A stretch of DNA of 64,000 nt, from the NCBI GenBank assembly GCA_018907035.1, contig JACCIC010000139.1, positions 186,001 through 250,000 of the forward strand. The letters run 5' to 3'. Positions 1 through 12,341 of the stretch are shown here, piece by piece. Each line of letters starts with the position of its first letter. Positions within the stretch are counted from its first letter, which is position 1. Position numbers and translations under genes: made by a program. This stretch comes from Sycobia sp. Sy_11 (lineage: Eukaryota; Arthropoda; Insecta; Hymenoptera; Epichrysomallidae). The notes under the pieces are model-generated. The model searched no databases. It was not told the origin of the DNA and saw only the letters and a program-made list of their open reading frames with translations.

Positions 1-1217
1 GTTAGCACAGATTCAGATCATTTCGCGGTTTTGCAACGGCTAAAAAAAAGAACATTTCAGTCTTAAATGTAAAAAATATACATTTTTTTTAGAGTAGCAT
101 TGAAAATACTTTCAATATATATGAACCTGTTGTAAGAATGATCTGTAACGATCCTTGAAAATTTAAGCATAAGTCCATGACGAAAGCTGTAAGATCTTAC
201 AAATAAAAGGTATTTTTTTTTTCACTTTCATTCTCTCGCAAGCTCTTCGCGGCTTGGATAAAATACACGATAAGGATTAAAAATGGACATTATACGTTTT
301 AGTCCTCCTCTAAGAAAGAATTCCACGCTCCTTTCTTTTTTTGTTTTTATTATTTTTTTTTTTTATTATTTTTTTTTTATTTAGCTCCCATCGCTTTTTA
401 TCCGAGAAATTCACATTAACAGTTTATAGACAAACGTTATTATACGATTATTTTATCATAGAAAAACAAAATAATCAAAAACGCATTGTACCGCACTCTC
501 GTACTTTCGTACTTATTATAACATTCTCGGCTTTTAGATAAAATTTTTTTATACACAAATCTCATAACGATTTAGTCATGCTTCAGATTTTCTCGCGTTA
601 TCATTCGCGCTTGTTCACTGGATCTTCTTCTTCTTCGTCTTTTGTTTTAATCAAAAAGAAAAGAGAACACAAAAATCCACCCACGCAAGCGCGCACTGCG
701 ATTTTCCCGCCCGCGTTCTCTACGAAACCCATAACGAACTGAACGAGAAGCCCTGAAACTCTATGTATAGATGAAATAATAATTAAAGTATAATTCCGTC
801 ATGCGCCGGCACACGCGCGCAGACGCACACACCCACACGGAACAGACAACCGCTGCACACACGAGCACGCACACGGATATGCACATGAAGGATCACGTAT
901 AGTCGTCCTGGTCCTCGTTGTCGTCGTGGCGTCCTGTCGCGGCTGTATTACAAACGTCCTTTTGCGTTCTCCACGTGGCCTCGCAGTCTCCCTGGCGCGT
1001 AGCCCGTTTCATCCTGCGAACGAATGTACTCGAAAGCGGCGCGAAGAACGAGGGGCCGATATCATTGTAATAATACGCGTTCGAAACGGAATGGGGAACG
1101 ACCCCGCCGTCGATGGCCGCGCGGAAGAGGCTCGCGGCGCATCGGCGCACGACCCCTCCCCCTACCTCGATACACGTTTTTGTCGTTGCGATTTTCAACG
1201 CGAATAACCGACGTTTG

Positions 1218-1255
<38 letters not shown>

Positions 1256-1608
1256 CAAGATTTATACAGAAATGGGTTTTCGAGTCCAGACAACGATCGA
1301 TATCGATTAATAGAGCATCACTTTCTTTCGTTTCTATTTTGTATTTCATTTTTGTTCATTCATTTTTTTCCTCTGCTTTTGCGTTCATTCATTGTGACGG
1401 TGTCAGCTAAACGATAAGGCATGTAACACGCTCAATCTATATTATAGCACAACGGTATAGAGACAGAGGCGCTTGCACAATATACGAATTCGTTATTTCC
1501 CTTTTTGCTTTGACTGTCAGTTCTTTTGCTTTATATTTCATTACAATGAGAAAATTATTGCGATTTCGCGGCCGTTCGCACATTTGCACGACTCCTGCGC
1601 AGAAACGA

Positions 1609-1611
<3 letters not shown>

Positions 1612-1651
<40 letters not shown>
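1612..1651. repeat. TA microsatellite, followed by CT and TG tracts
   Basis: Twenty TA units, then a CT-rich and TG-rich stretch to about 1725. Confidence 0.9.
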
Positions 1652-1652
<1 letters not shown>

Positions 1653-1867
1653 CTCCTCGCTCTCTCTCTCTCTCTTTCTCTCTTTCTGTGTGTGTGTGCG
1701 TGTTTGTGTGTGTGTGTTTGCGCGCGCCTTTTGCCAAATCACACCTGACTATTAATCGCGTATAATGTTAAATTAGCGTGCGTTCGCGGGGGTCAAAGGG
1801 GCTCTAGAGAGTTCGTAACCGATTGTGTTGGGCTTTTTTATATAGTGTGTCACGCGTGATGAATTGA

Positions 1868-1871
<4 letters not shown>

Positions 1872-1920
<49 letters not shown>
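1872..1920. repeat. TA microsatellite
   Basis: About 22 units with a slightly degenerate right end. Confidence 0.9.
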
Positions 1921-1921
<1 letters not shown>

Positions 1922-2128
1922 GTATAGTTTACAACACCTTTTTCCAAGTCGAACACGTTTTATTCCTTTATTTTGGTTAAAATTTTTGAGAGAACAGTAT
2001 ACAAGCATTGATTCCATTAAAATTTACGGAGTATGAAAAAATGGAAAAGGGCATGCAAATTCTTTTGATATTTATTGCGACTTCGACACGTATAGATCAT
2101 TTTGAAAAGTTTCGTTTCTCGCAAGATT

Positions 2129-2210
2129 ATTATTACTGTTATTATTAATATATTATTATTATTATTTATTATTATTATTAATATTATTAATATTATTATT
2201 TTTATTATTC
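2129..2210. repeat. ATT trinucleotide-rich repeat
   Basis: Degenerate ATT/AAT units, followed at 2240-2312 by CA-rich sequence. Confidence 0.8.
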
Positions 2211-3663
2211 GGTATATAGTCTCAATTTTTTCAGTCTCTCGACACACACAAACACCCACACACACATACGGGCACACGGGCACACGGGCACACGCACACA
2301 GACGCGCGCACACACGTATAGAAGAGCCTCAAAACTTTTATATGCTCGTTCACGCTATAGTATGAATTAAAAAGTATAAACTAAAAGAAATCAACAAAAA
2401 CAGCTCTTTACCCCTTTTCTGGCACACGCGCGCGCGCTCTAGCGGCAGAGCGAATTCGAAATTCGAAACACGTATATGTATCTTTATAAAGTTCTAGTCA
2501 AAGGACCGGAGGGCTAGGGAGGGATCCGGTAGTGATTATAATCCAGTGGAAATTACAATCGCTATATAGCGGATTCGACGCGACTTAACTATATATATAT
2601 ATGAATATATCGTAAGTTCATTCCCCAAATGAATTCGCTCGCATTCATTTAAAATGAATTAACAAATAAATTATACATTTCGGTTTATATAATATGTTTA
2701 ACTTAACGACATACGTTCAAACCTAATTATTACTAATTTATATGGGAGATTCTTTAAAGCGCTATACAAATAATATATGCATGTATTCTTTTTTATACAA
2801 TCAAGCTCCTTAAAAGATTACAACGAAAAATAACAGAAAATAATTCGTTAATATAGAAAGCATAAAAACAAAATCATGAAAATAAAATACAATTATATTA
2901 TAATGTCGACCGATCGCTTCGGATGTGGATCTTAATTCACACATTTCGAGATTCATTAATTCTTAATGATATTCTATTGAATTCAGAATTCTTCTCCATT
3001 ATTCTCTGTTTTCGAAAACCCTGAAAAATTTTCCCTTATCTCTGCTTATCTTTGTACATAATGCAAAAAATTCGCGCGCGCAAATTACTTTATATGTTCG
3101 AATATATATACACACATTGTGAGTTCATTCGAAAATTAAAAAAAACAAAAAAAAAAAACATGCTGTTACGACCGTGGCTAGGTGGGAAGCAGAAGTGTGG
3201 AATAGGAATAAAGGTAGGGACGTTACGTTGTAGAGGATATGGGCCGCGGCGCAACAATGAAAATTTACAAGGTTTTACTCCATACATGTATATTTATATA
3301 TTACCGGTAAAAAATTTTGGATCGAAACGGATTAACTGAAACGACAAAATCCGCACCGGAACGGCTCGAGATGTATTGAATCCCGCATTGATCTTAATCC
3401 GATTAAGTATTATGAAAATTTCAGCCTGTTCGTACGGATTAAGATGGATTTATACAAATTCACGACCGGCGTATAGCTTTAAACCTTGCGCAATTTCAAA
3501 TTGTAGGCGGGATCGCTTTCATTCGACCCTCAGGTCTTTAGAAAATTTTGACCAGGAATTCCGTTACGCTCGTTTCGCGCGCGAAAGTTACGAAAGTGAG
3601 GATAATTTTCAAATCAACAAATCAAGCTTCTCATCTCGTGCATTCGGCTATTACGTATTTACG

Positions 3664-3730
<67 letters not shown>
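3664..3730. repeat. TA microsatellite (67 bp)
   Basis: Among the longest TA arrays in the window, with one C interruption. Confidence 0.9.
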
Positions 3731-3734
<4 letters not shown>

Positions 3735-3923
3735 ACCTTGATGATACGTGATTTATATTTATAAATATGTATATGTATATTATTTATAATCGCTCATGTG
3801 AGTGTAATAAAGATATATAACTTTGGTGCAGGGATGTATACAAGGTTAGTCGCGACAGATCATCTCCTTTTAACTATAAGATTTGTTCCGCTCGAACGGG
3901 AGAGATTTCTAGAGACCGTTATC

Positions 3924-3924
<1 letters not shown>

Positions 3925-3959
<35 letters not shown>
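3925..3959. repeat. TG microsatellite
   Basis: About 17 TG units followed by GCGCGC. Confidence 0.9.
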
Positions 3960-3969
<10 letters not shown>

Positions 3970-4556
3970 ATGAGAATAAGCCCTTCATTTCTCTCCGAAC
4001 AGCGACGTGTGCGCGAGAGAAAATATCGCGTCGTATTTTTATTTATAATTCATTTATTTCTATATGTGTCCTTTATATTCTAAAAACCTCCCGTCTACCG
4101 TAGTAATCCTTCATATCTAGTATAGCTTCTGTTGCAAAAAATTTTGTATCTGTATATAATATTATGCATAAATTACGAGGAACGACTTTTTTTTTCTCTG
4201 AAACATCGAGGAATCAAAAATGTATATATGTATATATTATGTAAAATATGAAATTGATGCCTATATATTTTCGCGAAATGACCGGCTAAAGTTTGATAAC
4301 GATGAGTAAAGAGCGACGGTGAGAATTATGCTGAATAACTATGTGAATCTTTATATGATCGGTGAATGAGTATACATTTATAAAATTTGTTTCCCAAGGT
4401 AACGAGCGTTGCGGAACTAAGCCATAAGAAATAGAAATCACAAAGTGTTGAATAAAAATAATTTTTTAGTAAGATAAACGGTACGATACATTTTTTTAAA
4501 CATTCTTCTGAAAGTTAAGAAAGAGGTATATAGATGGTATCTAATAAAAAAATACC

Positions 4557-4597
4557 CAGAGAAAGAGAGAGGGAGGAAGGAAGGCAGGGGAGAGAGA

Positions 4598-4637
<40 letters not shown>
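4557..4637. repeat. GA-rich microsatellite
   Basis: Purine-rich stretch ending in a clean GA array at about 4606-4637. Confidence 0.85.
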
Positions 4638-4640
<3 letters not shown>

Positions 4641-4838
4641 CGAGAGAATGAGAGTGAAATATTTTTTAAATATATGTATATAATGGAAGAGAGAGCAAAG
4701 ATAGATATGAAAAAAAGTGAGATTTATACTTGTATAATTTGATACGATGTAAAACGTCATTTATTCCTCACGATGAATTTGAAAATGTAGAAGATTTATA
4801 TTATTACTTATAGTTGTTTTAAAACGAAGTTCCTCGAC

Positions 4839-4843
<5 letters not shown>

Positions 4844-4889
<46 letters not shown>
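4844..4889. repeat. TA microsatellite
   Basis: Twenty-three units, uninterrupted. Confidence 0.9.
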
Positions 4890-4892
<3 letters not shown>

Positions 4893-6563
4893 TTTATCTT
4901 CTCCATCATCATCATTCTTATCATTATTATAAGTCTCATAAAAAAAATCGTCTTCATTCGTCCTGTTATAATATTATATATATATATATGATTTCCTAAA
5001 AATTCCTCGACTCGTTAGGAGTCTTCCTCCCGCTCTCCCCATCCCCCTTGAGCGTTTACAACTGTTATCTATATATTAGAATAGACTTAAAAAAAAGAAA
5101 AGAAAGAAAAGCAACAATAAAATTTAAAACACAGGAAGAAGCTTAGTCGTCTGGGAGGCGCAGGCCAGCTGCGTCCCTAAATTGTTTCTCGCGCGCGCGC
5201 GCGCTCGCGCTTGCTATCTCGTTTGGCTGACGACACGCTCTTCAATTAATACGTCGGTCGCTCGACTGCATAATATTTCGTCCTTCTCTCGAACTTTCCC
5301 GTCCCCCAACCAATCCCTCAGTCCACTTTTTATTCTATATGTTTCTGTTTCGTTTTGCGATACTTTAACGCTTCTTCGACTAGCGTTATTACAACTTTCC
5401 TAGTACGATCGTCCAATTGTTCGATATTATCATATAGCTCGTTATTGCAGATCCGCGGCGTACTATCATTGCGCGTTTCTGTATGAAGGCTAGGTGGACT
5501 TTTTATTTTCGGATCGAGGCATTTATGTATATGTGTATATTTATTTATATATACAGAGCCGTCTTTTCTTCCTTTTTTTTTACAATTATTTAATATTATG
5601 TTAAAATACATTATTCTTATACCGTCATTTACATACAAGAAGTCGTCTATATCGCAGAACCGTTATACAAAAAGATATTTATAGTATTTCAGCCTAGGTG
5701 CTTGTGTCAGTTTACAATGAGTTTGAAAAAAGTTGAAAGAATTTTTTTCACGACAATGTAAGATAAAGAGTTGTCGTTATTGAATAATGTAATTGATCAA
5801 ATGATAAGTTATGATTATAGATTTGCATCTTATTTATCAATAAATGGAAATGTACAACTAATAAAAATGAACAACTAAGAAAAATGATAAAATTATAAAT
5901 AAAGAATTTTGATGGACAGATAAGAAATTCATAAAGGATAAATAATATTAAGAATTTGTTAATTTCACACTTAGTAAATTTTATATTAATTATCTAACTT
6001 TATTAGTATGATATATGTAAATATTTCTTGAAATTCATTCATATAAAGCTGCACTGATAATAGAATATTTTTTTAAAGAAGTGATAAAAGATTTTTTCAA
6101 GCAAGAAATGAATATTAATTAATTTTTTCGCTTATAAATGTTGCTGATAAAAAATATTTTTCTTTTTTTATTTGGATACTCTTGTGAGGCTGCAGCGCTA
6201 GCCTCTCTATGTAAAGACGGGCCTGTATATACATTGAGAAAAGATTGCTAAGCCTCTATGTATGTATATATATGCAGTCGGTAAACACGCAGTCTCCCGA
6301 ACTCTATAGCCTCTTATTTTGCCGTTCCTAATCTTGGTTTGTAATATATTCTCCGTTTTGATATGACAGGACTAGCTTCTGTTATCTGAACGAGCCCAGA
6401 AAAAGAAATTATGTGCGACTTGAACGCAAAATTTGTCGAACGTTCTTGAAGTAAAAGTAATGAATCATTCGAGCTTACGCTAGGATATAGTGCACTTGTA
6501 CATGAAAATTTTATTTCTAAGTATACAGCGAAAATTATTTATTTTATTGCATGAAAATTAAGC

Positions 6564-6602
6564 ACAGTCAATGTCCGATAATAGTATACAGTCAATGTCC
6601 GA
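6564..6602. repeat. Short direct repeat (15-bp unit, 24-bp period)
   Basis: ACAGTCAATGTCCGA occurs at 6564-6578 and again at 6588-6602. Confidence 0.8.
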
Positions 6603-7698
6603 CGTAATTATTCAAGAACGAACTTGGTTTATAATTAACGAATAATTGTCTCTTTGGGCTCAAATCTTGTCATGCTTATATATACAAAATTATATTCCCT
6701 GGACGAGATTCAATCTTAATTAATTTTTTCAACGAAGATAATTAAATTTGTCTGGTCATTCATTGAACGTATCGATCTCTGTGGGGGAGAACAGTTATTA
6801 TTTTGCATTTTGTATAAATATCGTAATTATTCAAAATTATAAATGTTTCTTGTCGATACGAAAAAATATATAATTTCGTGAACTATAAGGAAAGAGGCGT
6901 TCGATTTGCTTCGTTTCAATGAATAAAATTGGACTGAAACAATCAGATTCCCTTGTGATGAATTCTTTTTTTCTTAAATCGTACGCATTCTTCGGAAGTT
7001 TACATATCTTTGCTAAACGAAACACGCATTTTTACAGACATCTATATTGTTACTGAATGCACAAACGGTAGTGAAAGAAAATAATGAATGAACGAGTAGA
7101 AAAAACAGTTGCACGATTAGTAGCTTATCGGTAAAATCTGGAGGAGAAATTATGCAGAGATCGAACAAATCGGTTGTTTTATTTTTAAACCTACAAAGGA
7201 AAAGTCTGCATATATATATATTTATTTTTTATGTATTTTGTTTCACTCACGCGGTATTGGCTTGCCGACGGATTTTCTTATACATATTATTAAATAACGA
7301 TACTTACACACACAAACATACGCGCGCGCGTACGTACACACAAATACACACACGTAGCACACATCGAAGAACGAGATAACATTGTCACCGATTTTGCACA
7401 TACACACACACGCGCACAACACTCGCGCTGTCTGTCCGTCCTCCAATTTTTACGAGCGACCGACTTTAGGAAATTTTTCTCTTCCGCGACACGTCTGTGG
7501 CGTCGCTTCGTTCGTTCTTACAGCATGTCATCCTCGTGTCGTCGTTTGGTTCGTTTTATCCGTCCGAGTATCACGGGCATTTTATTTCTGCCCAGAGTTC
7601 GTCGTACATTTTAGAAGTGGTCGGAGGACCGAAATTTCGCGATCGCGCATAGATTATGCGCCCGTGTTCAGCTCGTGACGATTTATTTCTTCGCAAGC

Positions 7699-7700
<2 letters not shown>

Positions 7701-7736
<36 letters not shown>
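7701..7736. repeat. TA microsatellite
   Basis: Eighteen units, with degenerate TA-rich DNA to 7770. Confidence 0.9.
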
Positions 7737-7744
<8 letters not shown>

Positions 7745-8419
7745 ATGTATATATATATAATATATATATAAGATCAAGAGCGCCGCGGTTTAGAATAGAA
7801 AAACATAGAGAACCATCATGCGGAGGAAACTAGCGTCATATATATATATATATAGCCAAAACAGGCCTCTTCATGAGATACGCGAACCACAGACAAAGAG
7901 TTCTTTTCTTTAGTTCTTCCTTTTTTTTTACTTGTGAATGTTATTTTTGCATTAGCTTTTATTTGCCTTTTTTTTTTGTTTGTCTCGTTAAATATATGAA
8001 ATATCTTGTCTTCATCGCTGGATTCATTCTTATTGAAAAAAATGGCATGCAGTTCGCAAGGTGTGTTGTATGCAAATATTATGCGCGTGAAAGAGAGAAG
8101 GTTTTTTTTTTACTTTTTCTTAAAATTTTTTTTCTTATCATGAATAAGTGTGTGATTGTGTATGTTTTTGCGTCTGTATGTATGTGTATGTGTCGGTACG
8201 TGTCTCCAGGTGTGTATGACACATCCATTGGATCGTTCGCTTTGCTTTGCTTTCTTCTCGGCTCTTTGCAATTCCTGATTGAGCCGCGAGAGTCGTTTAA
8301 AGCTCGTCGTCGTCTCTGCATTCTGTCTTCTTCTTTTTTTTTGTTTTCTGGTTCGTTTTCCTCGCTTTTTCCCTCGTCAACCTTGCACGCTTTGTTCCTC
8401 CGGTCCAGAGTGTATAATA

Positions 8420-8425
<6 letters not shown>

Positions 8426-8474
<49 letters not shown>
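8426..8474. repeat. TA microsatellite
   Basis: Twenty-four units. Confidence 0.9.
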
Positions 8475-8475
<1 letters not shown>

Positions 8476-8558
8476 GTTCCGCCGACCTGGATGCTACTCG
8501 ATGGGCTTGATAGGTTGTAGCTTTGTAATAGTTTTGTTTTTGTATATTTTTTTTTTGT

Positions 8559-8644
8559 TCTAGTGTCCGGGAAGAGACGAGCGATGGTTGGTATTACTTG
8601 AGGCTTTGGCAACTGCCATGGGCTTTGGTATCGCCATGGTTACC
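8559..8644 (-). other. Possible 3' terminal exon segment (acceptor at 8645)
   Basis: In the sense direction of the calcineurin gene, CATCTTTCCACAG is a good acceptor, followed by an open stretch to TAG at about 8561-8559 in the frame V-T-M-A-I-P-K-P..., with 27 codons. If it is spliced to either donor-like site near the end of the last coding exon (GTGAGC at 12143 or GTATGT at about 12118), the protein still ends ...QPHS, because TC+G then TAA reproduces the stop or because the stop already precedes the donor. It may therefore be a 3' UTR exon. Inference only. Confidence 0.25.
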
Positions 8645-9683
8645 TGTGGAAAGATGCAAATAATAATATTATATAGTTATTCTCGATTGAATTTTTCAAA
8701 TTTTCTAGAATTGACAACCAATATATAACCAAATATTCATTCGTATACATTTATTCGTTAAACATAAATCTAAATAATATACTCTAAGGGCTGTAAATAT
8801 CGTCTCTTTCAGAGATCACATAAAAGTAAGGAAAAATACATACTATGAATATATTTATGATTTATCAAATTACTTTTCACAAATAGTTAGAGTGAAAATT
8901 AATTCCTATTTGTTCTAAAAATTTTTAAACATATCCTTCTTTTAGGAGAGTTGCTTAAAGTTAGGATGTTTTGCAATTTTTCCTCGTAATAAGCATGGCT
9001 TTACGCTCAATTCGATGATTTACTTTTTCTCGAAACTCAATACCATACGTTATTTCATATTCCCGATGATCTCATTTGATAAAAACATAAAAGTGTGAAT
9101 AATTTTTAGATCCTTTGTTATCTTTTTTAAGTTTTTTAACTTGAAAATTTTTTTAAATACAAATCCATGCTCGTGAAACTGCTTGCAATGAATATGTACC
9201 ACGTATATATTTCTAGGTCTTTAATTAAATTCTGTGAACTATAAATAAACAGAAGATAAGAAGGTTATTATTTTTGTTCTCACTATTTTAATCAGTACTA
9301 TGAGGTTCATGTATTTAAAAAGTACATAGCTTAATGAGAAGAAAAAAATTTTGATAAATAATTACATTGTCTCTATTGTCAAATCTTTTCGAATTCTATA
9401 TATTCTTATTGATTAATAATTAACTTATAAAGCATATCTATTTACGAAAATTATTTTGAGTAGTATGTAATATCACTAGTATCTTCTTTCCCCTTCTCAG
9501 TAGTTTTTTTACGTTAAAAGTACTATTATCCTGTTTTTTTTTTAATGTTATTTCACGTCGCTCTATTTATGCTTCCAAATACCGGTGCTAATCAGTTACG
9601 GGTGTTAACGATACGTTCGTAAAGAAAGCACAACGCTTTGTAAACAAAGCACATGTAAATTATTACATCAATGTGTCAATTTG

Positions 9684-9753
9684 TCGAGACCGGGATTTGG
9701 ACTCGGATCACCAAGATACTAGTCCTTCCCTCTAGCGACCGAGTCATCGTAGG
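9684..9753 (-). other. tRNA-like fragment, probably tRNA-derived SINE remnant
   Basis: On the minus strand, GACTCGGTCGCTAGAGG looks like a tRNA D-arm (A box). It is followed by an anticodon-like loop CTAGTAT and a T-arm (B box) GAGTCCAAATCCCGG. The acceptor stem does not pair and the T-loop is imperfect (TCC for TTC), so it is not a working tRNA. This architecture is common at the heads of insect SINEs. Confidence 0.4.
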
Positions 9754-10639
9754 TTTCACTATTATACTGTTAGTATGATATAATAAAGTCATATTCCTTC
9801 TATTAATCATGTTTTACAACCCTTGATGTATATGTATAATCTGACCTACGTAGATTGTTACTACTTGAACACATCTACTGCATACTATACATGAATATAT
9901 ATTAAATGAAATTTCTGTTTACCGTTTACAAACGGCTAATAATTTATTCGAACAATAAATTGAAATTTAACTTTTAGTGAACTTTAAGGTGAATATATTT
10001 TTGATTTTGATTATGTGTTATTTAGCATATTAGTTTACTTTGAAGGGGGCTGACGTTGGCATATCATTAAATTAAATTTTTTTTTGAGTTTGTAAAGAAA
10101 TCTTTTGAGTTAATAGTTATCAAAGAGAGGTGTTGATTCAGCTGATAACAAAGAATAAGGGTTCGAAAAGAAATTTTGTACACTATGTCATATATCGTTT
10201 TCCAGAAAACCCTTTCTGTATAAGGTAATTACATAACAAGAACGACAGGATTTTTTGTATAGATGGTTGCATCAGCGTGTCATCAAAAGACTATATGAAA
10301 CGAAGCGTATACGGTTAAAAATTCTTTATGAACTTAAAAAAAAGTAACTTGAGCCGACTAGTAAAATAGCTCAGAAAGTCTCAGCAGAATTTTTGTGAAG
10401 CGATGAGCAATGATCAAACGGAAATGCTGTATCAAAAAGAATTGCGTAAGATCAAAGCGAAGTATCTTAATGCAGCATCTTATCGAATCGACCTCAAACA
10501 AGCCACCATTTGTTTTCAGAAGATCTTGAAAGAACTGCTTAGTTTGCTGTTCATCTAATGCTACCAGCTGATTCAGTGACCTAGCCAAATAAATGCCTTA
10601 GGTGAAAATAAGTTTGTTTTCCATCAAAAAAGCACGACG

Positions 10640-11520
10640 ATATGAGAAGAGTATTAGAAGATATCCGTGCACCAAGCTCATTATTGCTATCATTTCTGAA
10701 TGCGGATTGAAAAAAAAGTTTAGGATTTGGCTATGTCTTTGAATAGTTTATTCCAATTACTTATCTAAACGAATCCTGTTTTAGTACTCCGATGAAAGTA
10801 GTTATTCATACAACTTCACCAGAGATATGCCGCAGGACTTAGTTACCGGACACTTGTTTTCGAACAAATATATAACAGTAAGTTAATGTAATGGCTTCTT
10901 AACGGAGTATAAATGATAGTATATGCTGAAAATTTAGCATTTTTAATTTTTAGATTTTGCCTTAGTAACTGCAGTTAACAGTTGTTATTGGGTTCAGTAT
11001 TTCGGAAATGATTGACTAAAATAGTAAGTAAACATATAGTAGTCGTAATCACTGAGGTGGTGCTTACCCATCCAACAAAAAAAGAGGTTTAAAAAACTTG
11101 ATTCGTCGTTCAAAGGACAGCTTTTTAATATGTAAGTGTCCAATATAGATAGAGGCACTTGGAGACTATATTCCCAATATAGAAAGGCAGAAAAACCTAA
11201 ACGTGCGCTTCTTTTAGCGGGAATGAATTCAGTAATACTTTATGGGGCTTTCATGTTGGCTAATCCCAGATTGATAAATAGTAGTTATGAAGTCGTCGAC
11301 CAGCCTGTTGATCGTATAACTAGGCTTAGAACCAGTTGTGAATACCACTATGAGTTATATATAAAATTATAATCCATGGAAAAGATGAACAGGCGATTTA
11401 GAATGTAATAACAAGCAATGGTTGATCTTGAGCAGAGAAGAATGTCAACGAAGAAGAAACGCAACTCTGAAGGGTGGTTGAACTGATCGTATCATCATCT
11501 CTGTCGTCTCAACCAATCGA
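10640..11520 (+). mobile_element. Decayed non-LTR retrotransposon, reverse transcriptase remnant
   Basis: Three RT landmarks occur in order on the plus strand, in different frames. At 10827 MPQDLVTGHLF resembles the VPQGSVLGPLLW motif. At 10922 YAENLAFL resembles the YADDLA active-site box. At 11208-11249 LLLAGMNSVILYGA resembles the conserved LLYGA segment after the palm in R1/I-type elements, followed near 11320 by RLRTSCEYH, like the RVASAYRT motif. Spacing (about 32 and 95 codons) fits. Stops, frameshifts and the loss of both catalytic Asp residues in YADD show it is dead. Orientation is opposite to the host gene. Clade is uncertain. Confidence 0.55.
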
Positions 11521-12063
11521 ACTAGTAGCATAGATTCGTTAAGTTCCACTTTATGTATATGTATTGGAGATAATTTCTATCGCAGTTCTGCATATGAAAT
11601 CCGAGTACGCAATAGTGAATAGTGAAGACGTGAAGGAACTTTTTTTGCTTCACTGTCAAAGGTGTCAAGGAGAATAGGAGAACATTCATCTCTCGAGGTT
11701 ATAGGCACATAAATATTATCATCAGTTGAGAGATGAGATGGGCTCAAAAATTTCGCGTAGGTCTTTGTAATCAGATTGCGTATGATCGACAATAATCATA
11801 ATGAAGGAAATCAGGTTACGACAGTATTAGCATTAGTCGAACCGCAATAGGACGGATATATGAGTATTTGAAAGTATTCATCAATAGCGAAGTAGTCATT
11901 TAACTTATGATATGTCGAAATAAAGTGGTTGTATAGCGAATTCAATTAGTGATGCTAACATTCCCACTTCGGAGCCAGATATATTCAGATGATAATAACT
12001 GTGTCTGAAATACATAAGAATCATTTTTACCCCTTTAATACAATACACACATAAACGCGGATA

Positions 12064-12065
<2 letters not shown>

Positions 12066-12112
<47 letters not shown>
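12066..12112. repeat. CA/TG microsatellite just downstream of the last coding exon
   Basis: About 23 CA units on the plus strand (TG on the gene's sense strand), starting directly after the donor-like GTATGT past the stop codon. Confidence 0.9.
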
Positions 12113-12115
<3 letters not shown>

Positions 12116-12138
12116 CTCCATTATGACTCGTGCGGGGC

Positions 12139-12341
12139 TCACGAGTGGGGCTGCGACGTGCAGTGATCCCGCTTGTCCGGACTGGGCGTCGTCGGCGTCT
12201 TGATCGTCGCTGGCGGCTTATCCTCGTTAACCGGCGTCGGCGGCGCGTCCTTTCGCGGTGGCATCCTTTCGTTTATCGCATCGAGGCCCTTGGCCTCAGC
12301 GAACGAGGTGATCTTGTGATTCGGCGAGAAGCCTTGCAACG
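12139..12341 (-). CDS. CanA: Calcineurin A last coding exon: autoinhibitory segment and C-terminus
   Basis: Encodes residues 430-496 and the TGA stop (12141-12139). [20 protein letters not shown] and NERMPPRKD form the autoinhibitory segment that occupies the active site without Ca2+. It is followed by a low-complexity Pro/Thr/Lys tail ending ...SQPHS. Acceptor GCCTCCCTTTAG. The exon may not end at the stop: 22 nt past it the sense strand reads ATGGAG|GTATGT followed by a long TG tract, a donor-like site. The tail is the least conserved part and could differ between isoforms. Confidence 0.93.

Larger units (their letters stand above)
1..12138. other. 3' UTR and/or downstream region of calcineurin A
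   Basis: No conserved coding sequence. 1-8.5 kb is rich in TA, TG, GA and ATT repeats and homopolymers. 8.65-12.1 kb is AT-rich with a tRNA-like fragment and a decayed retrotransposon. The end of the transcript cannot be placed: sense AATAAA motifs occur by chance in many places. Confidence 0.6.

Noticed and set aside
7873..8520. 215-codon open frame, plus strand
   Set aside because: Phe/Cys-rich translation of T-rich DNA ending in an Ile-Tyr run from a TA array. No domain.
9684..9753. Functional tRNA gene
   Set aside because: Acceptor stem does not pair and the T-loop is altered; kept only as a tRNA-like fragment.
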